From Krasilnikovozyma curviuscula (taxonomy: Eukaryota > Basidiomycota > Tremellomycetes > Cystofilobasidiales > Mrakiaceae), in NCBI GenBank assembly GCA_014825775.1, contig MVAQ01000008.1, positions 124,001 to 188,000 on the forward strand: a stretch of DNA of 64,000 nt. Direction: 5' to 3'. This document shows positions 22,287 through 33,800 of the stretch, piece by piece. The position numbers and the translations under genes were made by a program. Position 1 is the stretch's first letter; the number at the start of each line of letters is the position of its first letter. The notes under the pieces were generated by a model. It did not search any database and had not been told where the DNA came from. It was given only the letters and a program-made list of their open reading frames with translations.

Positions 22287-22573
22287 TTCGATATATAATC
22301 TGGAATACTGAATTCAACCATATGTTGTACAATTATGATGAACCCTGGTTGGTCCTGTTGATGGGAGGTCGAGCAAACGTGCGTCTGACCAGAGCGAACA
22401 TTGTGAAAATGATTAGCTGACACTGACACTCCCTTGTGGAGAAGAACGACATCGAGGCTCACCGATTAAGACACAATCTTGTATTGTCCAATGTAATGGG
22501 TGCGAGGATCGCGAGGAAGCACACGTCAGTGCCTTGGTTTCATAGGAAGCTAACCAGACCTTATTCAGAAAAC

Positions 22574-23823
22574 CTACCCTTTCAACCCACGGATCTCACT
22601 CCTCAACGCCTCACTGACTTTCAAAAAATCTTCCCTTCCATCATCTTCTTTTCTATCCTCACCATCATTTTCGGAACTGTACGCATTCGCGTATTTTACG
22701 CCGAAGTTCATCCCGCCTCTCCGTGTCGAGTAGTTGAGCGTCGATGTGTTGATGTACTGCGAGAGCTTCGAGAGTGATTGAGACAGCTTGGTAGATGAAG
22801 TTGCTAATGCTGGGTTGAATGGATGGAGTGAAGGGAGGAGTGAAGGAAGCTTGCTGAGTGCTGGAGTGAGTGAGTTGATGAGCAGCGCCGGTGGTTGCAT
22901 TTGAGCGCCAAGTTGTCCGTCATTATAGTCAATAAGGTTGTTCGGTTGCAGCTGATTGGAAGACTGAGAGTACTGTGGTGATGGTGATAGTTCCAAGATT
23001 CTCTCCTCTTCTTCAGATTTATCCATCGACAGAATCGAAATCTCATCATCGTCCTTCTCGCTATCCAACAACCCAACACCTCCTGAGTCAAACAACAACT
23101 GCTCCTCATAGCCTTCCATACCGCCTTCTGATATTGGTGCAATCGGCTTCAGAATGATGGCGCCGAGCGCTTTCAGACTGTGAGAGATAGATTCAGCTTT
23201 AGAGGTTGCGGCGGAGAGTTTGGTCGAGTGGAGAGTCAGCAGCACTGATTTCGCTTGTTTCGAGAGGAGAATCCGAGGAAGCACAAGTTTCTTGTGTAGT
23301 CCATTAGAATATAGAGCAATCATTAAGTGACCGGAGTGAGTGGTTGGAGCAAAGGAAACTCACGGCATAAAGGAACGTCACCGCTGAACCAACTCCCGTC
23401 AGAATTGAAACGATAAATATGATGGAACGCAAGAATGAGAGGAGGCTTGATGTATGCGGTCGTTTCTGTAGTAGGGTGATCAGAAGTCAGCGAAGAGAGC
23501 GATTCCACAGAAGACAAGGCAGCGACCGCACCACCGGTAAAGAACTGTACGGCTCAGTTTGATATGAGTAAGCCAAGGGTTCGATCAACTCTCTAGGGAG
23601 AGGTATGTTCTGGGATAGGTATTGTTCAGGAAGCTGTAATACAGGACAAGAAAGGGTAAATGTGAGGAGGTGAGGAGGACCTTCAGCGAGAGCTTGTGGT
23701 GCTGCTCACCTGAGAGTTGTCGGTTCTGGAAGTCGAAGCTTCAGCGGTAGATCCATAAATAACATCTTCATGTGGTTCTTCTACTAGCGCTGGAGCGGGA
23801 GGTGATTGAACCTGGGATTCCAT
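22574..23823 (-). CDS. Single-pass membrane protein, possibly peroxin-like
   Basis: I do not firmly recognise this gene. ATG 23823 starts MESQVQSPPAPALVEEPHED. After a large or composite intron the sequence gives FFTGGAVAALSS, then by a 46-nt intron SLLSFLRSIIFIVSILTGVG (one clear transmembrane segment), then KLVLPRILLSKQAKSVLLTL and a long soluble, acidic and serine-rich part ending EALRSEIRGLKG at TAG 22574-22576. A hydrophobic helix followed at once by a basic/proline K-x-V-x-PR motif and a coiled-coil-like region recalls the Pex14/Pex17 group, but the conserved Pex14 N-terminal domain is not visible. The interval 23540-23640 also holds an open frame (LPEQYLSQNIPLPRELIEP) that may be a further exon which I could not join in frame. 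Treat the N-terminal model as provisional. Confidence 0.55.
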
Positions 23824-24091
23824 CCTACCCTACCAGAAGGAAAGCAAGAGGGAAACAGGCGAAGGAATTTCCTGTCTTGGGATCGACGTATACTGAAGTT
23901 ATAGTGTATTTGACCTTATCAATTACTTTGACGAAGTTAATGAGAGATTAACTTGAAGCAGCTTTGAGAACAGGACTTGACGGTCGGAGAGCAGTCTCGT
24001 GAGAGCTGTCAGGCAGCTTCTGACCAGATGCCACTTAGATCCTCAACTTATCCCCAGGACTCTGAAAATGAAGTAGCAAGCCCTTTTGAAG

Positions 24092-25754
24092 ATGCATTTA
24101 CCTCCATCAGTCTCCTTAGGCTTGCTTTCTCTGGGTACAAAAGTTGCAACCTACGCCTTTCTGCTTGTCCTGCAGCTCATTGTCCCACTGTTCGACGAAT
24201 CACCTCTCCTATTCATATTAAACTCCAATCTGCACTGGATCTTCAAACCATTGATTAGATGGGATAGCTTCTTCTACCTGGAGGCTGCTCAGAGAGCTGG
24301 GATGTATCAGGGGGAGAAGGAGGAGGCGTTCAGCAGCTTCTGGGCACTTGCGATCCATGAGCTGGCCAGGTTACTGCCGGGAAAAGACGGAGATGGAACT
24401 GAAATGAACAGAGTCGTTCTTAGTGGTACCCTTCTTACCTGGATCTGTGGGATAGGGGCGACTGTGATTTTGTACCAGTTGGTAACCCGTCTAGTCCCTC
24501 GTCTCTCCTCTCTAGCTAATTTTTTCATTTTATTTATACCCCAAAGCTTAGCTCTCAGGCTGACCATGTCAAAATCTCAAGCGTATCTTGCAGCAGTGCT
24601 GTACACCATCCCACTCTCGCCCGGCGCGTCAATCTCACCCTACACTGAACCACCATTCGCTCTGTTTACCTTTCTCGGCATACTACTCACGCTGCCACCT
24701 TCAACAGCAACAAACCCCCAAACCAGCCTTGCTATCGATTCTCGTGGTTGTGATGGATTGACAGGCACGGCGTGGGAGATGGTGAAGGTCTCACTCGGAG
24801 CAATGTCTTTTGCCGTCGCAACTGCTATCCGACCTACAGGTGTATTGAGCTCTGGGTTCATTGTCTGGTGGGCTTTTGATTTTGATTTGATTTCGCGGTG
24901 GTTGCTCGTTGGATCTTCACTGCCGATAATCACGGTTGAAAGGGTAAGTTCAACATCTGCTTTTTTGTCTCGACGACTTTCGTTCATTTTCATCTTTAAA
25001 CGTTCATTACAGAGTATGAAACTCTTTTTAAAAATGTTTTACTCAATACCCCTCACCGCTATCTCAGTTTCACCGTTCATCTACTCTCAGTACCGGGCAT
25101 ATCAACAATTCTGTCTCGATGCACCAACCGCTCTACGACCGAACTGGTGCTCCTCCACGATCCCTTTAATATACCCTTATATCCAACACAAGTACTGGTG
25201 AGTTTTTTCATGCCTAGATTCCGTTACCGCTTGATCCACTAAAGTCAGATGTATTATTTCCATCACATAGGAACACTGGTTTCTTGAACTACTACACGCT
25301 CTCCCAACTCCCCAACTTCGCTTTTATCTTCCCATATACCTTTATTTTCTTCCTTGTTCTCCAAAAAAACATCCGTGTTCTCATCACAACGGCCAACCAA
25401 GCCAAACCAAAGCAACGATCACTATCCGCTATCACATCCGCCTCACTCTTTTCACCAACACCAACAAAAGAAGATCAGCTTATTCTCTTACTTCCAATAA
25501 TGATACACTCCCTCCTCACGCATATCATTGTCCTTTTCACCGCACACGTTCAGATTCTCCTCCGAGTCGCACAAACTGGTGCGGTTTTTTACATCGGCTG
25601 GGGGAACCTTCTGGCGGAAGATGTGGCGGTTTTCAAGGAAAACAAGGAAGGAGGGGTCAAAATAAAAAGGTGGATGTTCGGGTATTTGAAGTTTGTTGTT
25701 GTGTGGTGGGTTGTAGGAGGAATTCTGTGGGTTGGGTTCTTACCTCCGGCTTGA
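24092..25754 (+). CDS. GPI18: GPI mannosyltransferase 2 (PIG-V family)
   Basis: Multipass ER enzyme that adds the second mannose to the glycosylphosphatidylinositol core from dolichol-phosphate-mannose. ATG 24092 begins MHLPPSVSLGLLSLGTKVAT. Early on there is the lumenal motif IRWDSFFYLEAAQRAGMYQG, matching the RWDS/FL motif of PIG-V. Later blocks are SPGASISPYTEPPFALFTFL, FAVATAIRPTGVLSSGFIVW, YSQYRAYQQFCLDAP, and YWNTGFLNYYTLSQLPNFAF, again diagnostic of the family. The protein ends in a hydrophobic helix (FVVVWWVVGGILWVGFLPPA). Exons are 24092-24943, 25013-25197 and 25271-25754. A separate GPI pathway gene is not seen nearby. Length (about 500 aa) is normal. The upstream ATG at 24068 is followed immediately by a stop codon, so 24092 is chosen. 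Confidence 0.93.
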
Positions 25755-26518
25755 CACATCAAGTGTCAAGCTTTTGCTGTAAGAACAGACGTTATAGAAG
25801 TAAAATAAGCAAGCTGGAGAAACTGAAGAGTATTATACTACAATACTGGACACCTGCGGGAATTTTGGTGACAGGGCGTAAATAGAAATCTTCACAGCCA
25901 TCAAAGTCGACATGCACTCACCAGCATCCGATACTAGTTGTTACAATCGACAGCTGAAGCAATCGTATGTCTCCTTTCCTTTGATAATTTGCAAGTCAGA
26001 CGGGCTAGAAATTGCGACGTCCTGACGCGAACGTCACTCTCAAACCTAACACAAGTAAAGCACCCAATGAGGCCAATCACAAACAGATGAAGTGATCTTT
26101 AAGTCCTTCAGTGGTGGGTTGCACGTGGCAGCATAGTCCAGTTAATGAGCCCGCAGCACCACACAAGTCTGCTGATTGCTGCAACTAGCCCCTTTTCGCT
26201 TTTTCTAGAGACAAGAGTAGAATAAGAGGATAGGGAGCTTGCTTCCTGCAGTCGAAGCCTCACAGTAAGCGTAGAGTTTCAGCAGACCTCGGCGTTGTTT
26301 ACATTTTTTTATACGACCGACCGAAGTTTCTTTTCAACCTGCCATTCACCTCCATTGCTTCGTATCTAAGATTTCACTCGTCTTGGACCTCCTTTTAAAC
26401 CTATCACAGCGTCCTAAGATAAATCACGACGAGGTGGCGCATTCATTCTAATTCTCAGCGCATCCGCAACAGAAATACTTTCCCAAACCCCCACCCAGTC
26501 TATTTTTCCGTATATATC
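25755..26518. other. Intergenic region upstream of TMA7
   Basis: About 760 bp between the GPI18 stop and the TMA7 start. The final 200 bp are pyrimidine-rich, as expected for a highly expressed gene's promoter and leader, including a TATATATC stretch just before the ATG. I see no ORF, tRNA or repeat. Confidence 0.45.
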
Positions 26519-27215
26519 ATGTCCGGACGTCAAGGTCTGTAGCTCGATCCTTTCCTGTCAAGAGATTCCTTCTGCTCGTCTGTTGTTTAGCTGACTCTGG
26601 AATTATATATTCTGCAGGTGGAAAGTTGAAGCCTCTTAAGTTCGTCCTCGTTTGCTCTCAGATAGTCACAAATAGCTCGAAAGTGGCTTCACTCTAGTGG
26701 ATTCTGTTGCTGATTGGTTTATACGACGATCTGCATCTTGTTCAGGGCCCCAAAGAAGGACAAGGTTGAACTCGACGATGTGAGTGTCTCCCCCTTCACA
26801 AACTTTTCCCACCTCTTCACCTTCATCTGACACCTTTTCCTCTACCCCCTCTCCTGTATATGCTTTGTGTGATTGGGTATCCTGCTGTGGGTGTTGGTGT
26901 TGGGCGATATAGGATGACAAAGCTGCTCTTGAAAAGAGGAAGAAGGATGCTGCTGAAATGAAGGCTGCTAAGGAGAAAGCCATGAAAGGTGGTCCTCCAG
27001 GTATGTTTATCCCTGTTGATTATTCTAATGATGCTTCTGGGGAGAACTTGGCACTGACCAGCTCGATTTCATTGGGTTGCTTCGTTGCATCTGCTGCAGG
27101 TGGTGGAATCAAGAAGTACGTTCTGCCCTTGTTATCAACCTTGGTCGCTCACAGAGACTCATATACTAACTATTATTCCCACTTTTCTCCCATTAACAGG
27201 TCTTCTGGCAAATAA
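26519..27215 (+). CDS. TMA7: Translation machinery-associated protein TMA7
   Basis: Tiny, highly charged protein that co-purifies with ribosomes. The six exons (26519-26534, 26618-26639, 26746-26779, 26913-27000, 27100-27115 and 27200-27215) sum to 192 nt, giving 63 residues with all junctions in frame. The product starts MSGRQGGKLKPLKAPKKDK, continues VELDDDDKAALEKRKKDAAE, then a Lys/Ala/Glu helix (MKAAKEKAMKGG) and ends GGGIKKSSGK. This is the typical TMA7/CCDC72 layout: a glycine-rich start, an acidic DEED-like step, a basic helix and GGIKKSGK at the end. Five introns in 64 codons is striking: three exons are 16 nt and one is 22 nt. Long pyrimidine-rich flanks fit a strongly expressed translation gene. 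Confidence 0.92.
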
Positions 27216-27584
27216 ATCAGAACTCAGCTTCCCTCCCCCTCTCGTTTGCGTCTCCTTCCACATTGTTCCTGCGCTACACCTCGCTCTTTGGGTATTGAAC
27301 TCGTGCTATCAGGTTGATGGATACATATTGCTGGGCAAATTTGTTTCGCGGTCGATGATGCTCTCCGATTTAGTCGCAAGTTTGGCGCAACCGGGACAGC
27401 CATGCCTGTTCTTTCCTCCTCGATGCTTTTATTGAGCAGGAGAGATCTTCTCAAAGAAGAAGTATAAGAGTGACTCCTACGTTGTTCCGTAAAGACACTC
27501 CAGTAGGCGCAACTAAGGTCATGCGAGCAGTTGACCCGCGACCGTCACTCACTTTTTTCTCTCAGCTGAGCGAGGCCAGGTCGA

Positions 27585-30500
27585 ATGGAAGGCTACCCTC
27601 CTTTAGCTGGTCCCAGCAGGCTCCAGCAACCGCCTCAGCCACAGCAGCAATGGCAGCCCCAACATATGTCCTGGCAGCAGCAACAACAGAGAATGCAGCA
27701 GCAGCAGCAATTCATCCCAGGTCCCCCTCCCCAGCTGTATCACCCTCACCACTACCCAGGTCCTCCTCCTCAAGCCCCCCACTGGATCTCATACGAGCAT
27801 AATACCTACTCTCCTTACCCTCAGTATCCTGTACAAGGCCCTCCTCCCAACTCGACTTCCAACGGGACGATTGTGTCAGGTTACCACCATTCCTCACCGA
27901 GAAATGGGAATCGGTCCCCAATGCCCTATGTACGGCAGATCCCCCCACCTCAACAGCAGCAGCAGCCCCAGCTACAGCCCCTGCCTCCTCAGCTTCAGGT
28001 ACCTCAGATGGGCTACAGCAATCCTTATCCAACGGCGCTCAATGCAAGTAGCCCTGCCTTCAACCCAGGCCAGCCGAGCGTGAGCATTAGCAACAGCTCC
28101 AGCATCGTCAACATGAACATCGCTTCTACCATCATTGAAGACCCACCTATTTGTCAGTGTCTCTCCACTTTTTTCCCGCGAACGAAACGGACGACAATCA
28201 ATTTTCGTGATGTGCTCGGTCGGACGACTTTTTTTGCGTTTGCGCTGACATGGCATTTTCTTCTTTGCGTGCTTTGCCATAGACTCGTCTTCAACACCCT
28301 TGATTCTTCTCCCCCGACACAGTCTTCCTCAACCTCCTCAAGCATCAGCCATCTCATTCGCGTCAGACATCTCGAACATGCCGAGGGAGCGTTATGAGGA
28401 GGCAACCATCCTCCCGCACTTCAAAATCTCTTCAACGACAGAAGTCAACGAGAAAAAAGCGAGAAGGAGAAAAAAGAGGAAGGATAGAGGGAGATGGAAA
28501 ACCGGAGAAGATGTCCCTGATGAAAATTGGATGACTCAGAGGAGTATATACAGGAATCTAGGTTGGCCGGCTGTAGAGCTTCGCCCTGTGGAATTCGGCT
28601 GTTTACCTCCTTCACCTATCTCTAGCACTTCATCATCAACAGTAGCAGCAGTTCCAACAGCATCATCAACACCGATATCTCTCGAATCTTCAACCTCCTC
28701 CATCTTATCTTCGTCTTCCACATCAACGATCGCTTCCTCTTCAACCACGATACCCGCAGCACCTTCAACGACTGCGACAACAAGAGTTTCATCCGATGCT
28801 TCCCCTTCTTCGTCATTATTGAGGGATATACCTACCACCACGATTGCTCATGCTTCCACCGAAGAACCAGGGTCGGGGAAAGCGTTCGTCTCAGCTGTCA
28901 ACTCTGTTCCCAAAACCGCATCTTCAACAGCCTCTTCGACACCCGCTGCTCCTTCTACTCCTCAACAACCTCAGCAACAACCATCATTACCACAGACCCC
29001 ACCAAAAAAGCAGACGGTACCTCCCTCGCCGATACCGACGCAGCCTGCTGAAGCTTCCTCAGTCAAAAGTTCTACACCTTCCAATTCACTACCTCCACCA
29101 TCTCAACCGTCTGCCTCGACCACCACCGCTGCTACATCATCTTCGATAGAGGCTCCAGTTCCAGCTACAGTTTCAGCGGTCCCACTGGCCGTCAAGCCCA
29201 CAGCATGGTCCACGCCCAAATCATGGGCCTCAATCGTCGGTCCTTCCCCGTCTTCATCCTCTCAACAAAACAACTCTTCAACATCCACCCCCAACACCTC
29301 CGTCTCGCCTAAACCATCGACTAAAGTGAACGGTCATGCAAATGGGGTCGTGGTGCCAGGAAGAATTTTGACGGAGAAGGAGAAGATACGCGAGCTGCTG
29401 CTCAATGGCCCTTCGTCTTCGACTTTGATGTCGTCTGATGTGGTGTTGAATAGTGTAAAGGGTAAGGAGAGGAGTTCGGAAGCTGCCGGATCGGTCATTC
29501 CGAGAGGATTGGTCAACACTGGAAACCTGTGTTACATCAACTCAGTAGGTTCATTTCTCACTCTTTCTTGTAGGTTATTTTCTTAGAGTATTGAGAGACT
29601 AACCAGGTTCCCTTTTATCTCAGATCCTTCAAAGTTTAGTGTTCTGCGCTCCATTTTACGGATTGTTCTCCTCTTTGAGCGATATTTTGAAGGCTGATTT
29701 GGGGGGAAAGAGAGGATTGGTTGAAGCTTTGTGAGTTTCGTCCTATCATGGCCACTGCTTTTGTAAGACGAGCTGAGCCTGATGTTCTCTTTTTTGTCAG
29801 GATTGTCTTTTTGAAGAAATTCCCTGTTCTTGCTCCATCCTCGACACCATCAACATCCGCCAACACTCTCCTTCCGTCTCCATTCTTATCTTCAAATCTG
29901 CCCAATGGTTCACCATCAGCAGCATCTATCCCAACATCTCAGACTCCAACACCATCAACATCAACTTCCTCTTCCAGCTTCCCGCAGCAGCAGCCTCCCG
30001 ATACCTCCCCCTTTATTCCATCCGAAGTCTACAACGCCATGAAGACTCATCCCCGCTTTGCATCGATGACTAAAGGTCACCAAGAAGATGCAGAGGAGTT
30101 CCTTGGTTTCTTCTTAGAAACCCTCGGTGAGGAGCTTAGCGGAATGCTTGGCCCATCTCCATCACAATCAACACCATCAGCCACGTCAGTGTCTGGAGAA
30201 GAGGAATTAAGAACCGAAGGTCTCAACGGGCAAGCGGTTGGATTTACCAATGGTGGAGGCGATGGATGGCTCGAAGTCGGACCAAAGAACAAAACCAATG
30301 TCCTGCACGATAACACGACGTCTTCCACCCAAACTCAAACATACCTCACTAAACTTTTCAGCGGTAAACTCCGATCGATACTCAAAAACTCAAGTTCAGC
30401 GGGTAAAGACTCAGTCACTTTGGAACCTTATCAACCTCTGCAGCTCGACATCACGAACCCTGACGTCTCATGCGTTGAAGATGCTTTGCGAGTGCTAACG

Positions 30501-31101
30501 CAGCCTGAAGTGATACACGATGTCACGACGACTGGAGGAAGGAAGAATGATATCGTCAAGCAGGTGTTCATTGAGACAACGCCTGAGGTATTGGTGCTTC
30601 ATTTCAAGAGGTTTATCTTTGAGAGAGGTACGAATGGCGAGATGAATGGTCATCACGGAGGTAGTGTGAAGAAGAGCAGAAAAGTAGTTGCCTACAGTTC
30701 TGAGCTGGTCATTCCACAAGGTTTGTCTTTCAGTCTATCCTGTGAGGCGACCCGCTCATTTTTCTTTCGTGTACTTCTTTCATGCCGCAGAATCCATCTC
30801 TCTGCCTCGCCGAACGGGTAGCCCAATCAAGTACAAACTTTCCGCAGTTGTCTACCACCACGGTTCATCCGCTTCTGGAGGCCACTACACCTGTTCCGTT
30901 TTGTCATCTTCACCTTCCTCCCCGACTGCAGCATCGATACCAGCAACGAGACAGAATTGGCTGCATATTGACGATGAATCGATTGAACAAGTGAAGGAGG
31001 AAGATGTTGTGATCTCTCTGGACGACGCGGAGGATGGTAAAGCGGGTGATATCAGAGGAAGAGAGAAGTGCGCATACCTGCTTTTCTACGCCAAGGTGTA
31101 A
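27585..31101 (+). CDS. UBP3: Ubiquitin carboxyl-terminal hydrolase, Ubp3/USP10-like
   Basis: Cysteine deubiquitinase of the USP/UCH family; Ubp3 with its partner Bre5/G3BP acts in the cytosol on trafficking, ribophagy and stress responses. ATG 27585 opens a long disordered N-terminus rich in Gln and Pro, then Ser/Thr/Pro-rich low complexity (to about 29460). The catalytic domain begins RGLVNTGNLCYINS (Cys box; the active-site Cys is in NLCY), joined by an intron to ILQSLVFCAPFYGLF. It includes KGHQEDAEEFLGFFLETLGE, VLHFKRFIFERG, and the His box KLSAVVYHHGSSASGGHYTC with the terminal WLHIDDESIE and AYLLFYAKV. Introns fall near 28154-28281, 29546-29622, 29730-29800 and 30720-30789. The QEDAEEFL box points to the Ubp3/USP10 branch. 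All catalytic elements appear intact. The first intron (about 128 nt) is unusually long for the window. Confidence 0.92.
27610..27720 (+). repeat. CAG/CAA-rich polyglutamine-coding tract
   Basis: Interrupted CAG/CAA runs inside the first exon of the deubiquitinase gene encode clustered glutamines (QQQQQR and QQQQQ-type blocks between prolines and methionines). The tract is a candidate for length variation between strains. Confidence 0.7.
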
Positions 31102-31805
31102 CGAGTGAGACGTGTTGGTCATGTATGTGTGCGACTGAGTCTGTGTGATGGTGTTCTCATAGAGTTTTTCCTGAGTTGTAGTGCGTGTTTCAAGGTTTAG
31201 GGGAGTGTCTGTTTAAATCCACGGTGTAGGTCTGCTTACATTCCGTGCTGCATGCATCAGATTCAATCGTTTAGATGTATAAGCGCAGCAAGGTTTCTGG
31301 TTTGTCGGGAGCAAGAGTGAGAACCAGTTCTTTGTCATGCTCTCTGGACGCTTCCCTTGCGATCACGAGCGGGTAAGAATGCAAGCGATGATATATATAT
31401 AAGAAAGAGGAAAACCCGATACCCTAACAAAAAAGTTTCATAATGGGCTTTTTTTTCTCCAAAGGAAAGTGATATTCTACAGACAAAATTTCTTCTATAA
31501 CCTTTAATGCAGCGATGAGGGTGGAAGTGTTTGATCGAGTGAGCGAGAGCAGATAGTGTTGTATCTTGTTTTGTGACTTGTGATTGGAGAGGTAGAGAGC
31601 CCAAAGGGACTGTAGGGTGTAGTGTAGTGTGGGGTGTGGTGAAAGGGGAAGACCTTGTGTTTTGTGCAATGCTCCAAAAAGGCAGCCGCTGGGGTCATTT
31701 TTGGGAGGAATCTTTTTGTACATGGTTCATTTCTTGGTCATTTGTCGTTCTTATCTACACCTTTTCAGGGTATCGTAAGCCACGTAAGCCAACGCCCGGC
31801 TAGCT
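31102..31805. other. Convergent intergenic region, no gene seen
   Basis: About 700 bp between the stop of the deubiquitinase (+) and the stop of the Gln/His-rich protein (-). It contains GT-rich and T-rich stretches (around 31140-31260 and 31610-31640) and a TATATATATA run near 31391. I found no coding signal or RNA gene; two 3' UTRs probably fill part of it. Confidence 0.45.
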
Positions 31806-33800
31806 TCAGTAGTTGCCGTAGCTAACAGGAACCGAACTATGAACGGCGCCGTTGCCCATATGGTGAGCAGAGTGGTGGTATGACTGGCCTCCTGAATTGT
31901 TGCTACCGTTCCCAACCTGTTGAGGAGTAGGGCTGTGGATGATGTGACCGGAGTGCATTGTGTGGGGTGGAGCGGCTTGTAAGTTGAGGTGTGACTGTTG
32001 ATGGTGATGAGAGTGTTGGAGGGATTGAATGTTGGGGGAGCCAGCTGGAGAGTCGACACGTCTTGAATCTCGTCCAGATGCTGTATTTCGAAGATCATGC
32101 ATGCTCAAGGAGGTGCCTCGCGAGTGTAGTGGCGTGGCAGGCTGGCTCATGGGATAACTGTTCCGACCGCGCGTCGAGTGAGACGATGGTGGTTGTTGAA
32201 GCTGCTGCTGTTGTTGTTGTTGTTGAAGAGGATGATGCATTGGTGCACGGTCCATTTTGACGGGACTGTTAATGTGGTGATTTTGAGGCGGCGAGTATTG
32301 CTGCTGGGATTCGTCGTGAAGACTGGGAGAATTCGAGCCTGCCAACGAAGGTTCCTGCTGCTGCTGATGTCCCATTGACGGATGGTTGTGAAGATGAGTT
32401 GGATAGCCCTACAAGAGCGCAGAGAAGTGACAAATGTGGCGCATCAGTATAGCGATCATTGGCTGCGAGGGTGGCGCGTGTGACCATCGGAAAATAGAAC
32501 CGGAACGACACACACCTCGTCGACTAAATGGGGTTCAAGACCTAACCCACTTCCACCTTCAAAGCCTGTCCTGTCAGCAGCCATCATATGCGGCAAACTC
32601 AATCTGCTCGTCATCTTGAACCTGTCGAAAACCTCAGCAATACCTTCTCTCATGAGCTCGTAATCGCCATCTTTGATGCCCAACTGTTGCTTAAGAGAGT
32701 CATTCAAGGTTTCGTTTGATTGAAGCGCTAGAATCAAGGTTGCAGCGAAGAAGTGACCTTTGGGCGATGGTCTAGCTTCGTCAGATCCAAGAGGGCTGTT
32801 CAAGCCTGTCGCAGTTCCGCCGCTGATCACTGCTGAATTGGTTGACGCCGACAAGATTCCGCCGTTAACAAGAGACATGTTTGATACAGTTCCGACTGAG
32901 GGACTTGGAGGAGGGTAACCACCTGCATTGCTGGCAAAAGGGCTGTTGGCATTGGAGATGAGAGATAGCGAAGGGCCTCCGCCACTGACTCCAATATTAC
33001 CACCAGACATGGCGATGGACTTGCGCTTTGACCTGGTAGAGGAAATAGAAGGTTCTGACTTCATCTGGGGTAGAGGAGAGTCGTTGGTGGACGAAGGGGA
33101 GATGCCAGGCATCGTCGAGGCAACGGACCCAGTCTTGAGACGGGAGGAAAAAAATTGGGGCCAAAGAAGCGCGTTAATTTCGAGCAAGAAAGGGCGAAGA
33201 AGGACACAAAGGGCATGGACAGAGAGAGAAAAGAAAGAAGAAGATATTGGCGTGGGCTGGTAATGCTTGGGGGTGTCAGAGGAGGTGAAAAACAGGTACA
33301 AAGTCGAAACACGAGAGCTAAAGCGAGGTGCCCTCATTTGCCGTCGCTAGAAAGTATCAAAATGACCCATTTTCGCTGCATTTTCGCCCTGACATAATAG
33401 CAAAGAGTCCAATGCAGCTTCACCAAGAAGGTAGAGCAGTCAATCGGGCGCAAGGCTGGAGCAGCTGGTGCCGACAGGGCAGGGTCTCAATTCCGATTGG
33501 AAAAAAACTTACCTCGCCGCTCTCCCTCTTTGCCTTGTCCCTCTCCCTCTTCCTACGTTGTCTCTCTCTACCCTGGGCTCTGACCTTCTCAATCTTCTCT
33601 TGCTCAGCCTGAGGTGTGCTCGGATCGATCGATTTCCTCGCTCGTTTCCTGGCGGGCTCAGGGGCTGAGGAAGCAGCCTGCTGGTGTTGGTGCTGGTGCT
33701 GCATGTGTTGATGGCTCGAACCTTCAGGCTGGTGCTGATGGTACATCATATGGGTCTGCTGCATCTGCATGTGACTGAGATGAGGATCCATATGGTCCAT
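31806..33800 (-). CDS. Gln/His-rich putative nuclear regulator with a basic region
   Basis: Function not recognised. From ATG 33800 the first exon encodes a Met/His/Gln-rich start (MDHMDPHLSHMQMQQTHM), then a strongly basic helix: ARKRARKSIDPSTPQAEQEK followed by IEKVRAQGRERQRRKRERDK. This resembles a DNA- or RNA-binding basic region or nuclear localisation signal, without a following leucine zipper. An apparent 378-nt intron (33135-33512) leads to TGSVASTMPGISPSSTND and a second basic patch (STRSKRKSIAMSG). A compact predicted domain follows: PKGHFFAATLILALQSNETL, LKQQLGIKDGDYELMREGIA, EVFDRFKMTSRL. The C-terminus is Gln/His/Ser-rich low complexity to TGA 31806-31808. Composition suggests a transcription or chromatin factor. 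The middle domain may be lineage-specific. Confidence 0.7.

Noticed and set aside
28536..28841. Acidic minus-strand ORF inside the deubiquitinase gene
   Set aside because: It is the complement of the Ser/Thr-rich low-complexity region of the real gene; composition explains it.
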